Positions 49,833 through 61,384 are shown, counted from the first letter of the stretch. The stretch is 64,000 bases of DNA from Cristatella mucedo (GCA_009760855.2 WPIO01000022.1:4321501-4385500); one strand, 5' to 3'. The notes: a model not told the origin generated them from the letters alone. Program-made: numbers and translations.

Positions 49833-51610
49833 CAGTTTCACGCCCACGAAAGGCTAAGGACCCGGCGCAAAAAAACGATGTGAGCGCGTAAAATTAATAA
49901 GGGCGGATGCCCGCGTCACATCAGGCGTATCGCCGGTAGACGACCCGGCAGCGGCTCCCAACGGGAGCCGCTGCAGATGGGCAGCGCGAGCGCCACTTGA
50001 GTTTGTCCCCGTAAGTCGGTCGGCCCCTGAGGCGGGTGGGCGGGGCCGGGGACGGACGGCGTCGCGCGTTACGCCGCCATCTAACGTAGATATCCGCGGC
50101 AGATGGCGGATTCGCGAATCGGCGCAACCAGCGATTGCGCAACCAGCGATTGCGCAACCATCCGGTGCCGGCGACCGCTATTAAAGTGTTCCCGCAACGT
50201 TTCGCGACTTTCCGCTCGCGCCGTCGAGGGGGAAATGAACAATGCGCTCGCGAATGCAACGCCGCGGGGTGCGAGACGCTGATGAGCTCTGCTCGTAGAG
50301 TGAAACAATATTCAATCGCCTTTTCTTCGAGCTTCCTATATATTTATTCGAGCGCAATAGAATCGCACGATCGGTTGCGGCCGTGAGGCCCGGCGGCTGA
50401 AACTTCGTCCTGGAGAACTTTTTTTCCTAGTGAGCGCCCACGCAGAATGCCGGAAGATTTTGCCGGCCAGGCGCCCTCTGAGCGCAGCTGTCAGCAAAAT
50501 TCAATCAATAGCTACTGCGCTCGGCGCTCGCAGTCCATTCCACCGCGGATCGCGGCGGAATGGACTGCGGAATGCTGAGGCTGCTGGCAAATTTCGCTTG
50601 CACTCTCGCAGCGAAGCTCGCGCCACGCGTCCCGCCACGTCGCAGCGCTGCGAAGAAAGATCGTGCGTCGATCGCGCAGGAAGAGCCGAGCCGCTGAGCG
50701 GTCCCTAGTGAAAGGGCAGCACGCCACCATCGGCGACGGCCGTCGCCGATGAGCCGCGTCAAGTCTCGAGCAATTACTTGGGGGCCGACGCGATCGGAGC
50801 GCAATTTCCCACCGCGAAATAGCAGCCGCCGGCGGCCGGTAATTCCGCCTCTGCCGCAGCTGCCGCGGCCAACGACCGGCGTCGCCTGGTCTCTCGTCCG
50901 CGCTACTCCCACCTAAGCACGGCGAACGCATCTTAAAGTGCCCGCAGCGCATTTTCCATAGCACCCACTTGCCTCGACGCTGCCTGTGCCAAAGCGATTG
51001 AGCCACTAAATCGGAATGACTCTCTGTCGTCATTGCCTTTATGCGTGGTTAGGCAGCGGCGATCTTTCTTTTGTCGTACATTCATATTAGCCTGTGGCTA
51101 GTGAGCTGCGACTCTGCTAGCTGCAGCGCTGGTCGCATCTAGCGCAGAGTCGCAGCTAGCAGCGCGTGCCGCGCCAAGTGGACTCTTCGCGACGCGCGGC
51201 CCTAGTCAAGACGTCGGACGGATCGCGCGAGGCGCGCGATCCAGTGTTTGCCTACTGCGAGCCGTCGTTTTGAGCTCGCGCTCTCAAGAACATTGCGAGC
51301 GCCCGCCAGCTGTCGGTGGCCAACGCGCTCAAGTACGGGAGCGAGGCGTTCGAAGTTTACGTTCGAAGTTTAGCGTTGGAGCCAGACCAGCGGTCACCGG
51401 GCCACGCACAGCGAATGTCGGCGTCTGCAAGTTGTCTGCAGATTGAGCGCTTTCTTCCGCCTCCGTGTGCGGCGCACATCTCGTCGGTCGAGCAAAGTGG
51501 TAGAAGACGCGATTCGCTCCCGCGACCGAATTCGAAGGCGCCGCCGGACGACGCCTCCGCTCGCTCGCTCGCCCGGCCGCCGGCTCCAGCGCCGCTGCCG
51601 CCGCCTCCCT

Positions 51611-51645
<35 letters not shown>

Positions 51646-51715
51646 TTCGTCAGCGCCGTCACCGCCGCCGCACTTGTAGCGCGCCGCACTTTTAGCGCGC
51701 CGCACTTCTGCCTAC
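49671..51715 (-). other. Intron 1 of the GPCR gene (about 2.0 kb)
   Basis: The donor GTAGGC follows exon 1 at 51715, and the acceptor TTCGTTAG ends at 49671. Phase 2 at both edges rejoins an Arg codon. On the gene strand the acceptor is preceded by about 150 nt of almost pure (CT)n with short interruptions, a very long polypyrimidine tract. The GC-rich interior holds several perfect inverted repeats (50529-50569, 50728-50751, 51105-51156, 51220-51242) and a 14-bp direct repeat near 50120-50158. I see no other exon in it. Confidence 0.75.
49683..49832. repeat. (GA)n tract, polypyrimidine tract on the GPCR strand
   Basis: Imperfect GA repeat that ends about 11 bp from the intron 1 acceptor of the GPCR. 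Confidence 0.9.
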
Positions 51716-53058
51716 CTGTAGCAGGACTCGTCGCCGCCGGAAGCGGAGCCGCTAGAGCGAGAGCTTCGCGCCGACTCGTAGACGAGAATGTAGCTGGGTC
51801 GCTTGCCGGGCACGTCCAGCGTGTCGGCGCTGCTCAGGTGCACGAGACTCGGCCGACCCGAGCTCGGCACTGTCGAGGTGCCGCCGCCGCCGTGACCTGA
51901 CGGCGGCGCCGCTGCAGCAGCCGCCGCCGAATGAGACGCTATCGCCGCCGCCGCGTCCGTGGGTGGCACGTGGGTGGAGCTCTGCGAGGCGCGCTTCGAC
52001 GCCGAGCCCGAGCTGCTGCTGCTGCTGCTCGCCGGCACGAAGACGAAGCGCGCGGCGCCGGCGGCCGAGTCGGCGCCGCCGCCGCCGCCGGCGGGCTGCC
52101 CGGCCTGCGACGACTGGCTGGCGCGAGAGTCGAGCGCCAGCGCCGCCGCCGAGTCGGAGCGCGACGAGCTGTAGCCGCTCGACGACGAGGCGAACCGCGG
52201 CGGCATGCCGGTGCCGCCGCCTGCCGCCGCTGCCGCCGCTGCCGCCGCCGCCACCTGGACGATGAGGCTGAGCTCGTCGCGTCGCCGCGGCTCGCCGCCG
52301 CCGCCGCCGGCGTCCGCCTCGTCTTCAGTCTCGGGCTGGAACGAGCCGACGACGCTGCCCTTCTTGATCGAGCGCGTCTGGCGACTGGCGGCCGAGTAGA
52401 TCTTGCAGTAGAGCGCCACCATGACGGCCAGCGGTATGAAGTAGGAGCCCATCGCCGAGTAGACGACGTAGCCGACGCGGTCGTTGAGCATGCACTGGTC
52501 GCCGGCGGCCTGCTCGCTGCGCCAGCCGAGCACCGGCGGCACGCTGATGGCGAACGCCAGGAACCAGACGAGCGCGATCGCGACGCCGGCGCGCCGCCGC
52601 GTGGCCACCGCCGGGTAGGTGAGCGGGCTGCTGATGGCCAGGTAGCGGTCGCCGCTGATGGCCACCAGGTTGAGTATCGAGCCGGTCGAGCAGAACACGT
52701 CGGCCGCCGCCCAGCAGACGCACAGGCTCTCGCCGAGCGTCCAGCGGCCCGTCACCTCGTAGGCGGCGGACAGCGGCAGCACTAGCGTGGCGAGCAGCAG
52801 GTCGGCGACGGCCAGGTTGACGACGAAATAGTTGGTCGGCCGCCGGCGCAGCGGGCGCTCGAAGCAGACGGCGAGCAGCACGAGCAGGTTGCCGACGATC
52901 GCGCTCAACACGACGGCGCTCAGCAGCGCGCCGGTCGCCACGGCGGCGCCGACGCTCCGCTCCTGCGGCTGCGGCTGAAAGAGCGTGCCGTTGTCGCCGC
53001 CGCCGCCGCCGGTGGTGGAGGAGGTCGCCGTGGCGTCCTCCTCGGCTGAGAAGAGCAT
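51716..53058 (-). CDS. Exon 1 of alpha1-adrenergic/octopamine-like GPCR (TM1-TM5 and first half of intracellular loop 3)
   Basis: Seen: 447 codons plus 2 nt. The ATG at 53058-53056 has A at -3 and is the first ATG after an in-frame TAG near 53205. The open frame continues upstream only with non-ATG codons. Residue positions: N-glycosylation site NGT at 23, TM1 about 37-59 with GN at 56-57, TM2 with LAVAD (Asp 86), TM3 with Cys 113 and amine-binding Asp 120, DRY 137-139, Trp 165 in TM4, Cys 189 in loop 2, and TM5 with Ser 201, Ser 205 and Pro 209. Asp3.32 and the TM5 serines are the catecholamine/phenolamine contacts of aminergic receptors. The TYPAVATRRRA stretch after DRY and GSYFIPLAV in TM5 recall vertebrate alpha1-adrenergic and insect OAMB octopamine receptors from memory. 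A Gs/Gq-type plasma-membrane receptor is inferred. The exon ends TGC TAC AG|GTAGGC, a donor at 51715-51714. Dopamine or another amine as ligand is not excluded. Confidence 0.88.
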
Positions 53059-53221
53059 CGTCGACGCCGCGCCGATCGCGTATGCGCTCGTCGGCTCCTC
53101 CACCGTCCGACGACTGATGGTCGGCGCGGCGCGAGCGCCCGCGGGCCACAAAAATTTCCTAATGACTTTCTTCGCGCGTGACGAGGCCCGCAGCTAAAGT
53201 TTAATTGCAGTATCGACGTGC

Positions 53222-53558
<337 letters not shown>

Positions 53559-53704
53559 AACCACTCTGGCGAAGCCCGTACATCCAGCGAGGACGCGCGG
53601 CTGCAGACAACGCGGACGATGACGTCTCACTGCGACATGTCCCTCGCTGCCGCGGATGCACACAGTGGCGACGGCTGCGCTGCTCTCGAGAAAGTAAATA
53701 ATCT

Positions 53705-54295
53705 CAGACGCCTATAGCTACTAGCTGCAGTTCTTACGGCCTGTACAATAAAGCGCTTAGAGTTGATGATAAATCTTGCAGCCAGGTTTGTCTATTGTGA
53801 ACGTTACAGTTGCCTCGTCGCACGACTTCTTATCGACCTGCGCTCGCTCCCAGCAGCGAATTCTCGCTCCCAGTCAAGCAGCGAATTCCCTAACGCTGAG
53901 ATCTCTTCATTATGTTGCTCCAGCCTACCTATCATAGATACTTTCCCTATCGGGCTACGTATCGTACCGCCCGCTATTCTGACTCAGGTCGTTTAGCTGC
54001 GTCTCAAGCCGACATTAGAACCGGTAGAGACCGCGCCTTTAGTTCGTATGCTTCCAAAGCCTGGAACTCAATCCCGACTGCCGCCTCGACGTCCGCTGAC
54101 TTGACATTTAAAAAGAAGCTAAACGCTGGCCTATTCCTCGCACCATTTGCTGGGTACTTGTGAATGGTCCCTGGTGCTTATGCTCGCAGACACTGAGCAT
54201 GCTGTCATTAACCACTTGACAGGCTTCCTGCTTAGTATGTATAAAGTGCCTAGAAAAAGATTCAGTTCCCTGACAGCGCTCTAAAAATATCTAAC
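53705..54295 (+). mobile_element. LINE-A 3' fragment
   Basis: C-terminal domain with a local duplication ('ctcccag..cagcgaattc' twice, 53848-53888), GRDRAFSSYASKAWNSIP, then 3' end 'agtgcctagaaaaagattca'. Confidence 0.75.
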
Positions 54296-55059
54296 TATCA
54301 CTGAAGCTGCGAGCCAGCAGCCTCAGCGGCATTGCGGCTGCGGCGGCGGCGGCGGCTGCTGCTGCTCCGTGGAGTGAAGCAGGGCATCGGAGCAGGCGGT
54401 TCACTAGCGCGAATGGCGATCTTTAAGCCGACTCGCATGCCGACTAGCAGCCTTCGAACGCTGATGCGAAAGTATCGCATTTGTATGCACAAGTTAAAAC
54501 CTAGCAGCCGCGTCGCAGCCGCCCTGATGTAAGCATCCGCTTCGAACTAGGCAATGAGAGAAGAAGCTCAATTTTCGGCTGAAAATATAGTCTGTCTTGA
54601 GCTTAGCGGAAAATCCGTCTAGAGTTTAGCATCAAGCGCAAGACAGACAGCGCGTGCTGCAAGTCTTACTGCGCGAGGCGATATCGACGGTAACTCGGAA
54701 ATCCGTCGCGTTTGAATCGCGTCCGCGCGCGACCAGCGGTTCAGTCGGTTCAGCTCTCCCTCTGACTTCTCTCCCGTCGTCTGCAACGTCAGCAACGTCC
54801 GGTCCGCAACGTTGACTCATACTTCAGCGCCTACGGCACGCAGCTGCCTGCATCGATCGTCCAAAGCCTCAGGGCAAAACTTGAAGTCGCCAAACTTGAA
54901 TCCTGCCATGCAGATACGCGGTCTTTGACGTGGGCATATATCATTAGCTGAACGAACATTGAGTGTTCTTGTCTTCGAGGTAACGCTAAACGAACGCGAA
55001 ACCGAAATCAAGGACCTCGCAAGTTTAATCGAATGAGCATTAGCAAGCAAGGTCAATGT
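54296..55059. other. Unassigned
   Basis: GC-rich triplets near 54335-54375; no supported gene. Confidence 0.4.
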
Positions 55060-55155
55060 GAATGCAGTTGAGTATCGCGATCACGAGCTCGAGCCCCGTG
55101 GCACATGTCAAGCGCCTGAATACCAATAAAGTTACCTTTGGGCGCTGTACGAAGG
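55060..55155 (+). mobile_element. SINE-B 3' fragment
   Basis: 'gagctcgagccccgtggcac', 'gtcaagcgcctgaatacc' and 'ttgggcgctgtacgaag' match the SINE-B body and tail. Confidence 0.6.
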
Positions 55156-55711
55156 AGCGTGCGACTTCCGTGGGATGCTGGCCGCGGCAAAGCGGGTAAC
55201 TGTATTCTGCTTCCGACAGCTTCCCGAATCTCGTTCACGACATACCAATGGCTACTAAAAAACTGCGCCTTTTGATATGACAATCCTATCATCCACCGCC
55301 CGGGCGTTCGCACAAAAATGTTTGGCATTTCAATGCAAATGAGACGAGGATCGAGAAAGTTACGTAACGTTACATCCGCGTATCCGCTTATTCTCAGCCC
55401 CAACGTCCGGACACAACGCGGACGGTTTGCACTGACCTGGCTGGCGGCAGGAAGAGAGAACATCCGGACGATCGAAGAATTGAAGGTAGATTAGATGAAG
55501 CCTGCGTTATCGCACAATATTCTAATAATGATAAGGACTTGAGGGTAACAGGTCAATGGGCCGCTAGCTAGTCGCTCTTAGCAAGAGCCACGTTAACTAC
55601 CGTACCTGGGTCGCTCAGGCAGTCATCTTAACCAGCAAGACTTTCAGCCAATATAGTTTCCAATTCTTTTTATCGGTGAGGTAGAACTAGCTCTACGCTT
55701 CACATTTGTTA
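55156..55711. other. Unassigned
   Basis: No recognisable feature. Confidence 0.4.
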
Positions 55712-56262
55712 TATTAATAATAATAATAATAATAATAATGTACTTGATAAAGCACCCTCAGAGAACTTAATCTCTTTCTAGGCGCTTTACATTTGCTGCA
55801 AAGGGAAATTCAATTGAATGGTAAGTAAAATCATGCTTGAAAAACAAACAAAATGTATAACTTGGTTAGGGGTGACATGCACAGGGTCAGCATGCGAATG
55901 TGGTTAGTGGCAGCATGCACAGTGTCAGCACGCATAAGCACGTGAAGGACGAATCACAGGGACCCACTAAATGCAGTCCTAAATAGGTGTGCTTTTAAGT
56001 TCCTTTTAAATGTGGTCAGGTCAGGGGATGTTCTGACGCAGGTCGGGAGGGAGTTCCAGGCTTTGGGAGCATACGAGCTAAATGCACGGTCTCCAAAGGA
56101 TTTAAGGTTTGTACGAGGTATTTGTAGACTGTTGGATTCCGAAAAGCGGGTGGTACGATGCTTGGCCTGATGGGGGAGTATATCGGACAGATAAGCTGGA
56201 GCCATAGAATGAAGGGAACTAAAAGTGAGCGACAAAACCTTGAAGTCAATCCGTTGCTTGAC
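55712..56262 (-). mobile_element. LINE-A copy 1 of a tandem trio
   Basis: (AAT)n tail at 55713-55738, 3' hairpin region 'agagaacttaatctcttt', and C-terminal domain to LPVKQRID. 5'-truncated at about 56262. Confidence 0.85.
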
Positions 56263-57764
56263 TGGTAATAATAATAATAATAATATATAATAATTCGCTT
56301 GATAAAGCACCCTCAGAGAACTTAATCTCTTTCTAGGCGTTTTACATTTGCTGCAAAGTGAAATGCAATTGAATGGTAAGTAAAATCATGCTTGAAAAAC
56401 AAACAAAATGAATAATATGGTTAGGGGTGACATGCACAGGGTCAGCATGCGAATGTGGTTAGTGGCAGCATGCACAGTGTCAGCACGCATAAGCACATCA
56501 AGGACGAATCACAGGGACCCACTAAATGCTGTCCTAAATAGGTGTGTTTAGGTTCCTTTTAAATGTGGTCAGGTCGGGAGATGTTCTGACGCAGGTCGGG
56601 AGGGAGTTCCAAGCTGTGGGAGCATACGAACTAAATGCACGGTCTCTAGGACTGTAGCCAGTGCAGGTCGGCGAGAAGTGGAGTAATGTGGCAACTGCGA
56701 CGCTCATGACAGACAAGCCTAGCTGTGGAGTTTTGCACCAGCTGCAATCGCCTGATCGCACATGCTGGTAGGCCAGTAAGCAGTGAGTTGCAGAAGTCGA
56801 GACGGGATGTCACGAATGCATGGACCAACTTGGACGTGGTATCCTTATCTAAACAAGCCCGAATTTTAGCAATGTTATGAAGCTGAAAATAGGCAGATTT
56901 GACTGTGGAGCTGATATGGTCGTCTAACGAGAGGTCGCTTTGGAATATGACACCTAGATTTCGAGCTGATTCGACAGGAGATATGCTGGCAGAGCCAATT
57001 TTGAGTTTCAGCCTTTCCAATCTCTGAATCACACTAAGTTTGCCCATAACTAGTAAGTTAGTTTTATCATCGTTTAGTTTTAGAAAATTTGCTGCCATCC
57101 ATGTGCGGATGTCATCAATGCATGCAGCTAGTGAGTTTAGAGAATTTGAGGTGCTCGAAGGCTGGGAGGGATCAAAGCAAAGGTACAACTGAGTGTCATC
57201 CACATAGAAGTGAAAGCCTAGATTGTGCTTGGCAATTACATCCGCAAGAGGGAGAGCATAAACCGTGAAAAGAACCGGACCTAGCACGGAGCCCTGAGGT
57301 ACTCCATATTTCAGAGGTACTTTAGATGATCTTTGTCCATTCACGTCAATACTCTGGAGTCTCCCACTGAGATAGGACCTTAACCACTGCAGAGCAGTAC
57401 CAGTGATGCCCAGGCGAGATGAGAGGCGCTCTAGAAGAACTTTGTGATCGATGGTGTCAAAAGCTGCCGAAAGATCGAGCAAAACAAGCAGAGACACTCT
57501 AGCCATGTCTGCATTCCTAAGTAGGTCGTTGTATACCCTAAGCAATGCTGACTCTGTGGAGGGATTAGCTCTAAAGCCAGACTGGAACTTACTAGCAAGG
57601 TGTGAGGTTTCGATATATGAGTTCAGCTGGTCTGCCACGACCCGTTCCAGTGTCTTTGATAGGAATGGTAGAAGGGAGACTGGGCGGTAGTTGGTATTGC
57701 GACGCAATAATTTAGAGGTCCGCCGTCAAGTCGGCAAGCGGCACAATAAACGGCCGGTCGCAGT
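56263..57764 (-). mobile_element. LINE-A copy 2 of a tandem trio, with the longest RT frame
   Basis: Its (AAT)n tail abuts the 5' end of copy 1. An internal deletion near 56645 removes about 200 bp of the C-terminal domain. The RT is open for over 350 codons. Confidence 0.88.
56646..57707 (-). CDS. LINE-A reverse transcriptase fragment, open 353 codons
   Basis: Seen: NYRPVSLLPFLSKTLERVV (RT block 1), FQSGFRANPSTESALLRVYN, VLLDLSAAFDTIDHKVLL (first catalytic Asp), GVPQGSVLGPVLF, palm FYVDDTQLYLCF with both Asp, then LNDDKTNLLVMGK, NLGVIFQSDLSLDDHI and the C-terminal start, ending early at LHWLQS because of the deletion. It has no endonuclease and no ORF start, so it is a 5'-truncated retrotransposon copy. 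In the family this enzyme copies element RNA at a nicked chromosome. Its openness suggests a young insertion. Confidence 0.85.
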   Translation of the reverse strand: MRRNTNYRPVSLLPFLSKTLERVVADQLNSYIETSHLASKFQSGFRANPSTESALLRVYNDLLRNADMARVSLLVLLDLSAAFDTIDHKVLLERLSSRLGITGTALQWLRSYLSGRLQSIDVNGQRSSKVPLKYGVPQGSVLGPVLFTVYALPLADVIAKHNLGFHFYVDDTQLYLCFDPSQPSSTSNSLNSLAACIDDIRTWMAANFLKLNDDKTNLLVMGKLSVIQRLERLKLKIGSASISPVESARNLGVIFQSDLSLDDHISSTVKSAYFQLHNIAKIRACLDKDTTSKLVHAFVTSRLDFCNSLLTGLPACAIRRLQLVQNSTARLVCHERRSCHITPLLADLHWLQS

Positions 57765-58449
57765 CTGGTGTAATAATAACAATAATAATAATGCACTTGA
57801 TAAAGCACCCTCAGAGAACTTCTCTTTCTAGGCGTTTTACATTTGCTGCAAAAGGAAATGCAATTGAATGGGGAGTAATATCATGCTTGATAAACAAACA
57901 AAATTAATAACATAGTTAGGGGTGACATGCACAGGGTCAGCATGCAAATGTGGTTAGTGGTAGCATGCACAGTCTCAACACGCGTAAGCACATAAAGGAC
58001 GAGTCACAGGAACCCACTAAATGCTGTCCTAAATAGGTGTTTCTAAGTTCTTTTTGAATGTGGTCAGGTCAGGGGATGTTCTGACACAGGTCGGGAGGGA
58101 GTTCCAGGCTTTGGGAGCATACGAATTAAATGCACGGTCTCCAAAGGATTTAAGGTTTGTACGAGGTATTTGTACTGTTGGATTCCGAAAAGCGGGTGGT
58201 GCGATGCTTGGCCTGATGGGGGAGTATGTCGGAGAGATAGCCTGGAGCCATAGAATGAAGGGACCTAAAAGTGAGCGACAAAACCTTGAAGTCAATCCGT
58301 TGCTTGACTGGTAGCCAGTGCAGGTCGGCGAGAAGTGGAGTAATGTGGCAACTGCGAGGCTCACGACAGACAAGCCTAGCTGCAGAGTTTTGCACCAGCT
58401 GCAATCGCCTGATCGCACATGCTGGTAGGCAAGTAAGCAGTGAGTTGCA
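57765..58449 (-). mobile_element. LINE-A copy 3 of a tandem trio
   Basis: AAT-rich tail at 57771-57792 abuts copy 2. C-terminal domain with SFGDRAFNSYAPKAWNSLP. 5'-truncated at about 58449. Confidence 0.85.
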
Positions 58450-58586
58450 GAAGAGAGAGTAACTGCAAAAAGATGCAAGAGAGTAACTTTCAGGCTCTCG
58501 ATTCCAGGGAATTCTCCTAAACAGCAGCTGTCACATCAACACACTGCTTTCAATTACCTACTTGTATTAAGATTTCAATCTCTCTG

Positions 58587-58588
<2 letters not shown>

Positions 58589-58669
<81 letters not shown>

Positions 58670-58688
58670 CACACACGCGCACACACAT
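58589..58688. repeat. (CA)n with internal (CACG)n
   Basis: About 100 bp of CA repeat with roughly ten GCAC units at 58620-58660. Confidence 0.95.
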
Positions 58689-58904
58689 TTCAGCTGCAGG
58701 ATCCTGACACCTGTTAAATGAACAACAGCGATTCTCAACGAGCCGCATGAAACCGTTAGCTACATGAATGGTTAGATCCCCCCACTCACGAACCGGTGTG
58801 AATTTCCAGTGCTACCAGCTTTCACTGATACTCAATATTGCATTTAATACGAGCATAGTCGCGGTTTTGTAATTGGGTGCTAGACTCAGGAAGCCAAAAT
58901 TACC

Positions 58905-59065
58905 CCAGGGGGAATGTGTGCGAACTTAACGACCAAGGTCGTAGGTTCGAGTCTCTCGTAGCCGGCATCCTAAATAGCCCACTGCAATCGGTGTGATAGC
59001 TGTCGAGGCTCTCACACTGCTATACAAACGAGGCTGCTACATCAGCCAATCTTTAAATTACTCGG
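58905..59065 (+). mobile_element. SINE-A copy, diverged
   Basis: B box GGTTCGAGTCT, 'gtgtgatagctgtcgaggct' and 'ctatacaaacgaggctgcta' plus an AT-rich end. Confidence 0.7.
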
Positions 59066-59427
59066 GGTAAATATCAGGAAATTTCTAGGGTTTTAGACAT
59101 AAGGACGCTGCCCAAGTACACGCCCATCTGGACGGCCATTCCAGGCAAGGCTGAATAGCAACACGTCGGTGCGATCTTTGCACGTTATCATCTCAGTACG
59201 TAGCACGGACGACATCTCAGTACGTAGCACGGACGACCTGAAGAGGGGGGGGTCAAATCATGCCAGCAGAAAGGATTGGACCACAGCAAGTGACAAATTG
59301 CTGACGTCCTGTCCGGTCACCTTTAGACTCTGTAGTTGCGCCTAAGGCAGCATCCTGGTCAACATCTGACTAGCAAGGCTCCGGCACAACGGTCAACTAG
59401 CCGTAGCCAATCTCCTGCCAGCCACTA
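59066..59427. other. Unassigned, with a 24-bp tandem duplication
   Basis: 'catctcagtacgtagcacgg' plus 'acga' is present twice (about 59189-59236). Nothing else recognised. Confidence 0.6.
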
Positions 59428-59590
59428 AGGCAGCCTCGCTGGTCTAGCCCGGTGATTGAGGTGCTTGCCCCGAACAAAGTCAAGGTAAATGTATTCGACG
59501 GCCGTCGGCGTGGGCTCGAGCCCCGTGGCACATGTGCAGCGCCTGAATAGAGATTGAGTTCTCTTAGGGCGCTATACAAGTGAAATATAA
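59428..59590 (+). mobile_element. SINE-B copy
   Basis: Head 'ctcgctggtctagcccggtg', B-box-like GGGCTCGAGCC, 'gtggcacatgtgcagcgcct', then LINE-A-like 'agagattgagttctctta' and an AT-rich tail. It lies just downstream of the AhpD-like stop. Confidence 0.85.
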
Positions 59591-59993
59591 ATATTTATAT
59601 TTACATATACACATACCGGTGGCGAAACAGCATTTTACATTGCTTCCGCTGGAAAACACTAAAAGTGGCAAAGATAGTACCGTGTAGGCATGCTCATGAC
59701 GTCCAAATCCCACGGAAACCAACGTCGAGTGGTTCACAGACCTCGCAATGGGCCACGACAGCCTGGTCGTGGCCTGTCTGCACACCATCCCCGTGGCAGT
59801 AAATCGACGTTGGCATCGCACTCTTAACACGGAGACTCAACGACAAATTCAGTCCAGATGCACCCATCTGCAAGGGCCACGAAGCAGGGGCGTAGCACTG
59901 CTGTCACATAAAAAGGCCTGGTCTGGTCTTGTCTGGTCGGCAAGCCGCACAAACGCGTGAAACTGGCAAAGAATGGCTGCATGCATAAGCATG

Positions 59994-60281
59994 CTATTTC
60001 TTTGCCTGGCCAGCTGGCATCGGCTGGTCTCGTTTCATGCGACCCATAATGTAGAACTCAGCATTCGGCCTCATGTTAGTGAGATGGGCCATCCGGTTCG
60101 ACAGTGCGAATAAAGCAGCTATGGCCCCGATGTCCCAGACATCGTCGTCAGTCAGGCCGTGACGATGCAGCTTCTCTACGTGAGAGCTGGCGACTGGGTG
60201 CGAATCACGAACGAGTAGGGCAAACTCGAGAATGCACCGAAGCCGATCATCCAGCTCAGCACAGCGCCAATTGACGGCAAT
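59994..60281 (-). CDS. Last exon of an AhpD/CMD-fold peroxidase-related protein
   Basis: Seen: acceptor CTGATTTCAG at 60282, then 95 codons and TAG. The translation starts IAVNWRCAELDDRL, continues with LEFALLVRDSHPV and HGLTDDDVWDIGAIAALFAL, and closes with SNRMAHLTNMRPNAEFYIMG and a short basic end. This is the C-terminal half of the TIGR01926-type 'uncharacterised peroxidase-related enzyme' family in the carboxymuconolactone decarboxylase/AhpD fold. The ADQ|xAVNWR..ELD junction, the 'GLxDxDVWDI' turn and the final RPN.EFY...GR are family marks from memory. It joins in phase 0 to the exon at 63230-63100. The family is usually about 180-200 residues, so these two exons cover roughly the last 140. 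The predicted role is peroxide-related redox chemistry, but the substrate is unknown. No peroxisomal SKL-type ending is present. Confidence 0.85.
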   Translation of the reverse strand: MAVNWRCAELDDRLRCILEFALLVRDSHPVASSHVEKLHRHGLTDDDVWDIGAIAALFALSNRMAHLTNMRPNAEFYIMGRMKRDQPMPAGQAKK

Positions 60282-61384
60282 CTGAAATCAGTATTACTCG
60301 ATGCAAGCACACAAAACAAGGCTGTAGAACGGCACTCAGCAGTTGTTTATGTACACACTGCTTCCACTAGTCAGGCATGCACGTGCACTTTACTGGTAGC
60401 CTGCTCATACACGAAAGGCCAACTAGTGCCAGGAATGCTCCGATATAGCAGGCTTTTGGTGGCACAATAGTTTGTGAGTAAGCCCAAAACACGTGTTGGA
60501 ACCGCAACTACCAGCCTTCACGTACCAACATAATGGGCACACTCAAAATTGTATACCATCATTCAGTGTCTTGCCCTCTTACGCACTAATCGTATGCTGC
60601 TGCTGGATGCAGTCGACCATAACAAGTTGCTTTAACTTCATTTCGTTATAGCAATATTTACCATCGGTATCGCAGTGACAGTCAATACCAACAAGGGATT
60701 AAAAAGCAAGTTTTTTCCTTCCTTCGTTGCTTGCCACTTTGCTTCGATATTTTGATAATGAGGCTGTCGACTTCTAATAGTCATCCAGTTGACCTAAACC
60801 AAATGCTTGCCTTAATAGGCCCAGGATTCGAAACCCTACTATTTGAGCCCTACTTTTGAAACACGACTACTGAAAGCGACTGTTGAAATCGAACGTACGA
60901 TATTCACAGGCTTCACACTTTGTAACACTACTCCGGCCTACGATTTGCTTATACTACTTCGTTATCGGCACGAGTTGAATTATCATTCAAGCGCTTGAAC
61001 TGATTTCTAAGAAATGAAATACTGGTCAAGCTCTTCGGCTATGGTCTTCATACCTGCATGGGCTGAAGGCTGCTTCTACGATTTGTTAACCATCCATCGA
61101 GGTGCGAGTCTTAGTAGCATCAGCCACGTGACTTCTGCGAGGTCACGTGGCATGCGATACTGTACGCTGTGCTGGAGCTAAAGACAGTCCTGAACCAGTA
61201 TACCACCTTCGTAACAAGATGAAGCACGGCCAAAGTCCGGCGGAACCACAAGCCCTATACTGACCGCCGACCAGCTCCAGCAGCTAACTGACACAGCCAT
61301 CCTTAGAAGCGATTGGCTGAGGCTGAGGTCAGTTTGCAAATGCTCACAAACTTCGTGGAAGCATGGCATTCGTGCTTCCCTTTG

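Noticed and set aside
59880-59905. 'caggggcgtagcactg' as an hAT terminus
   Set aside because: No matching inverted end or 8-bp duplication found nearby.
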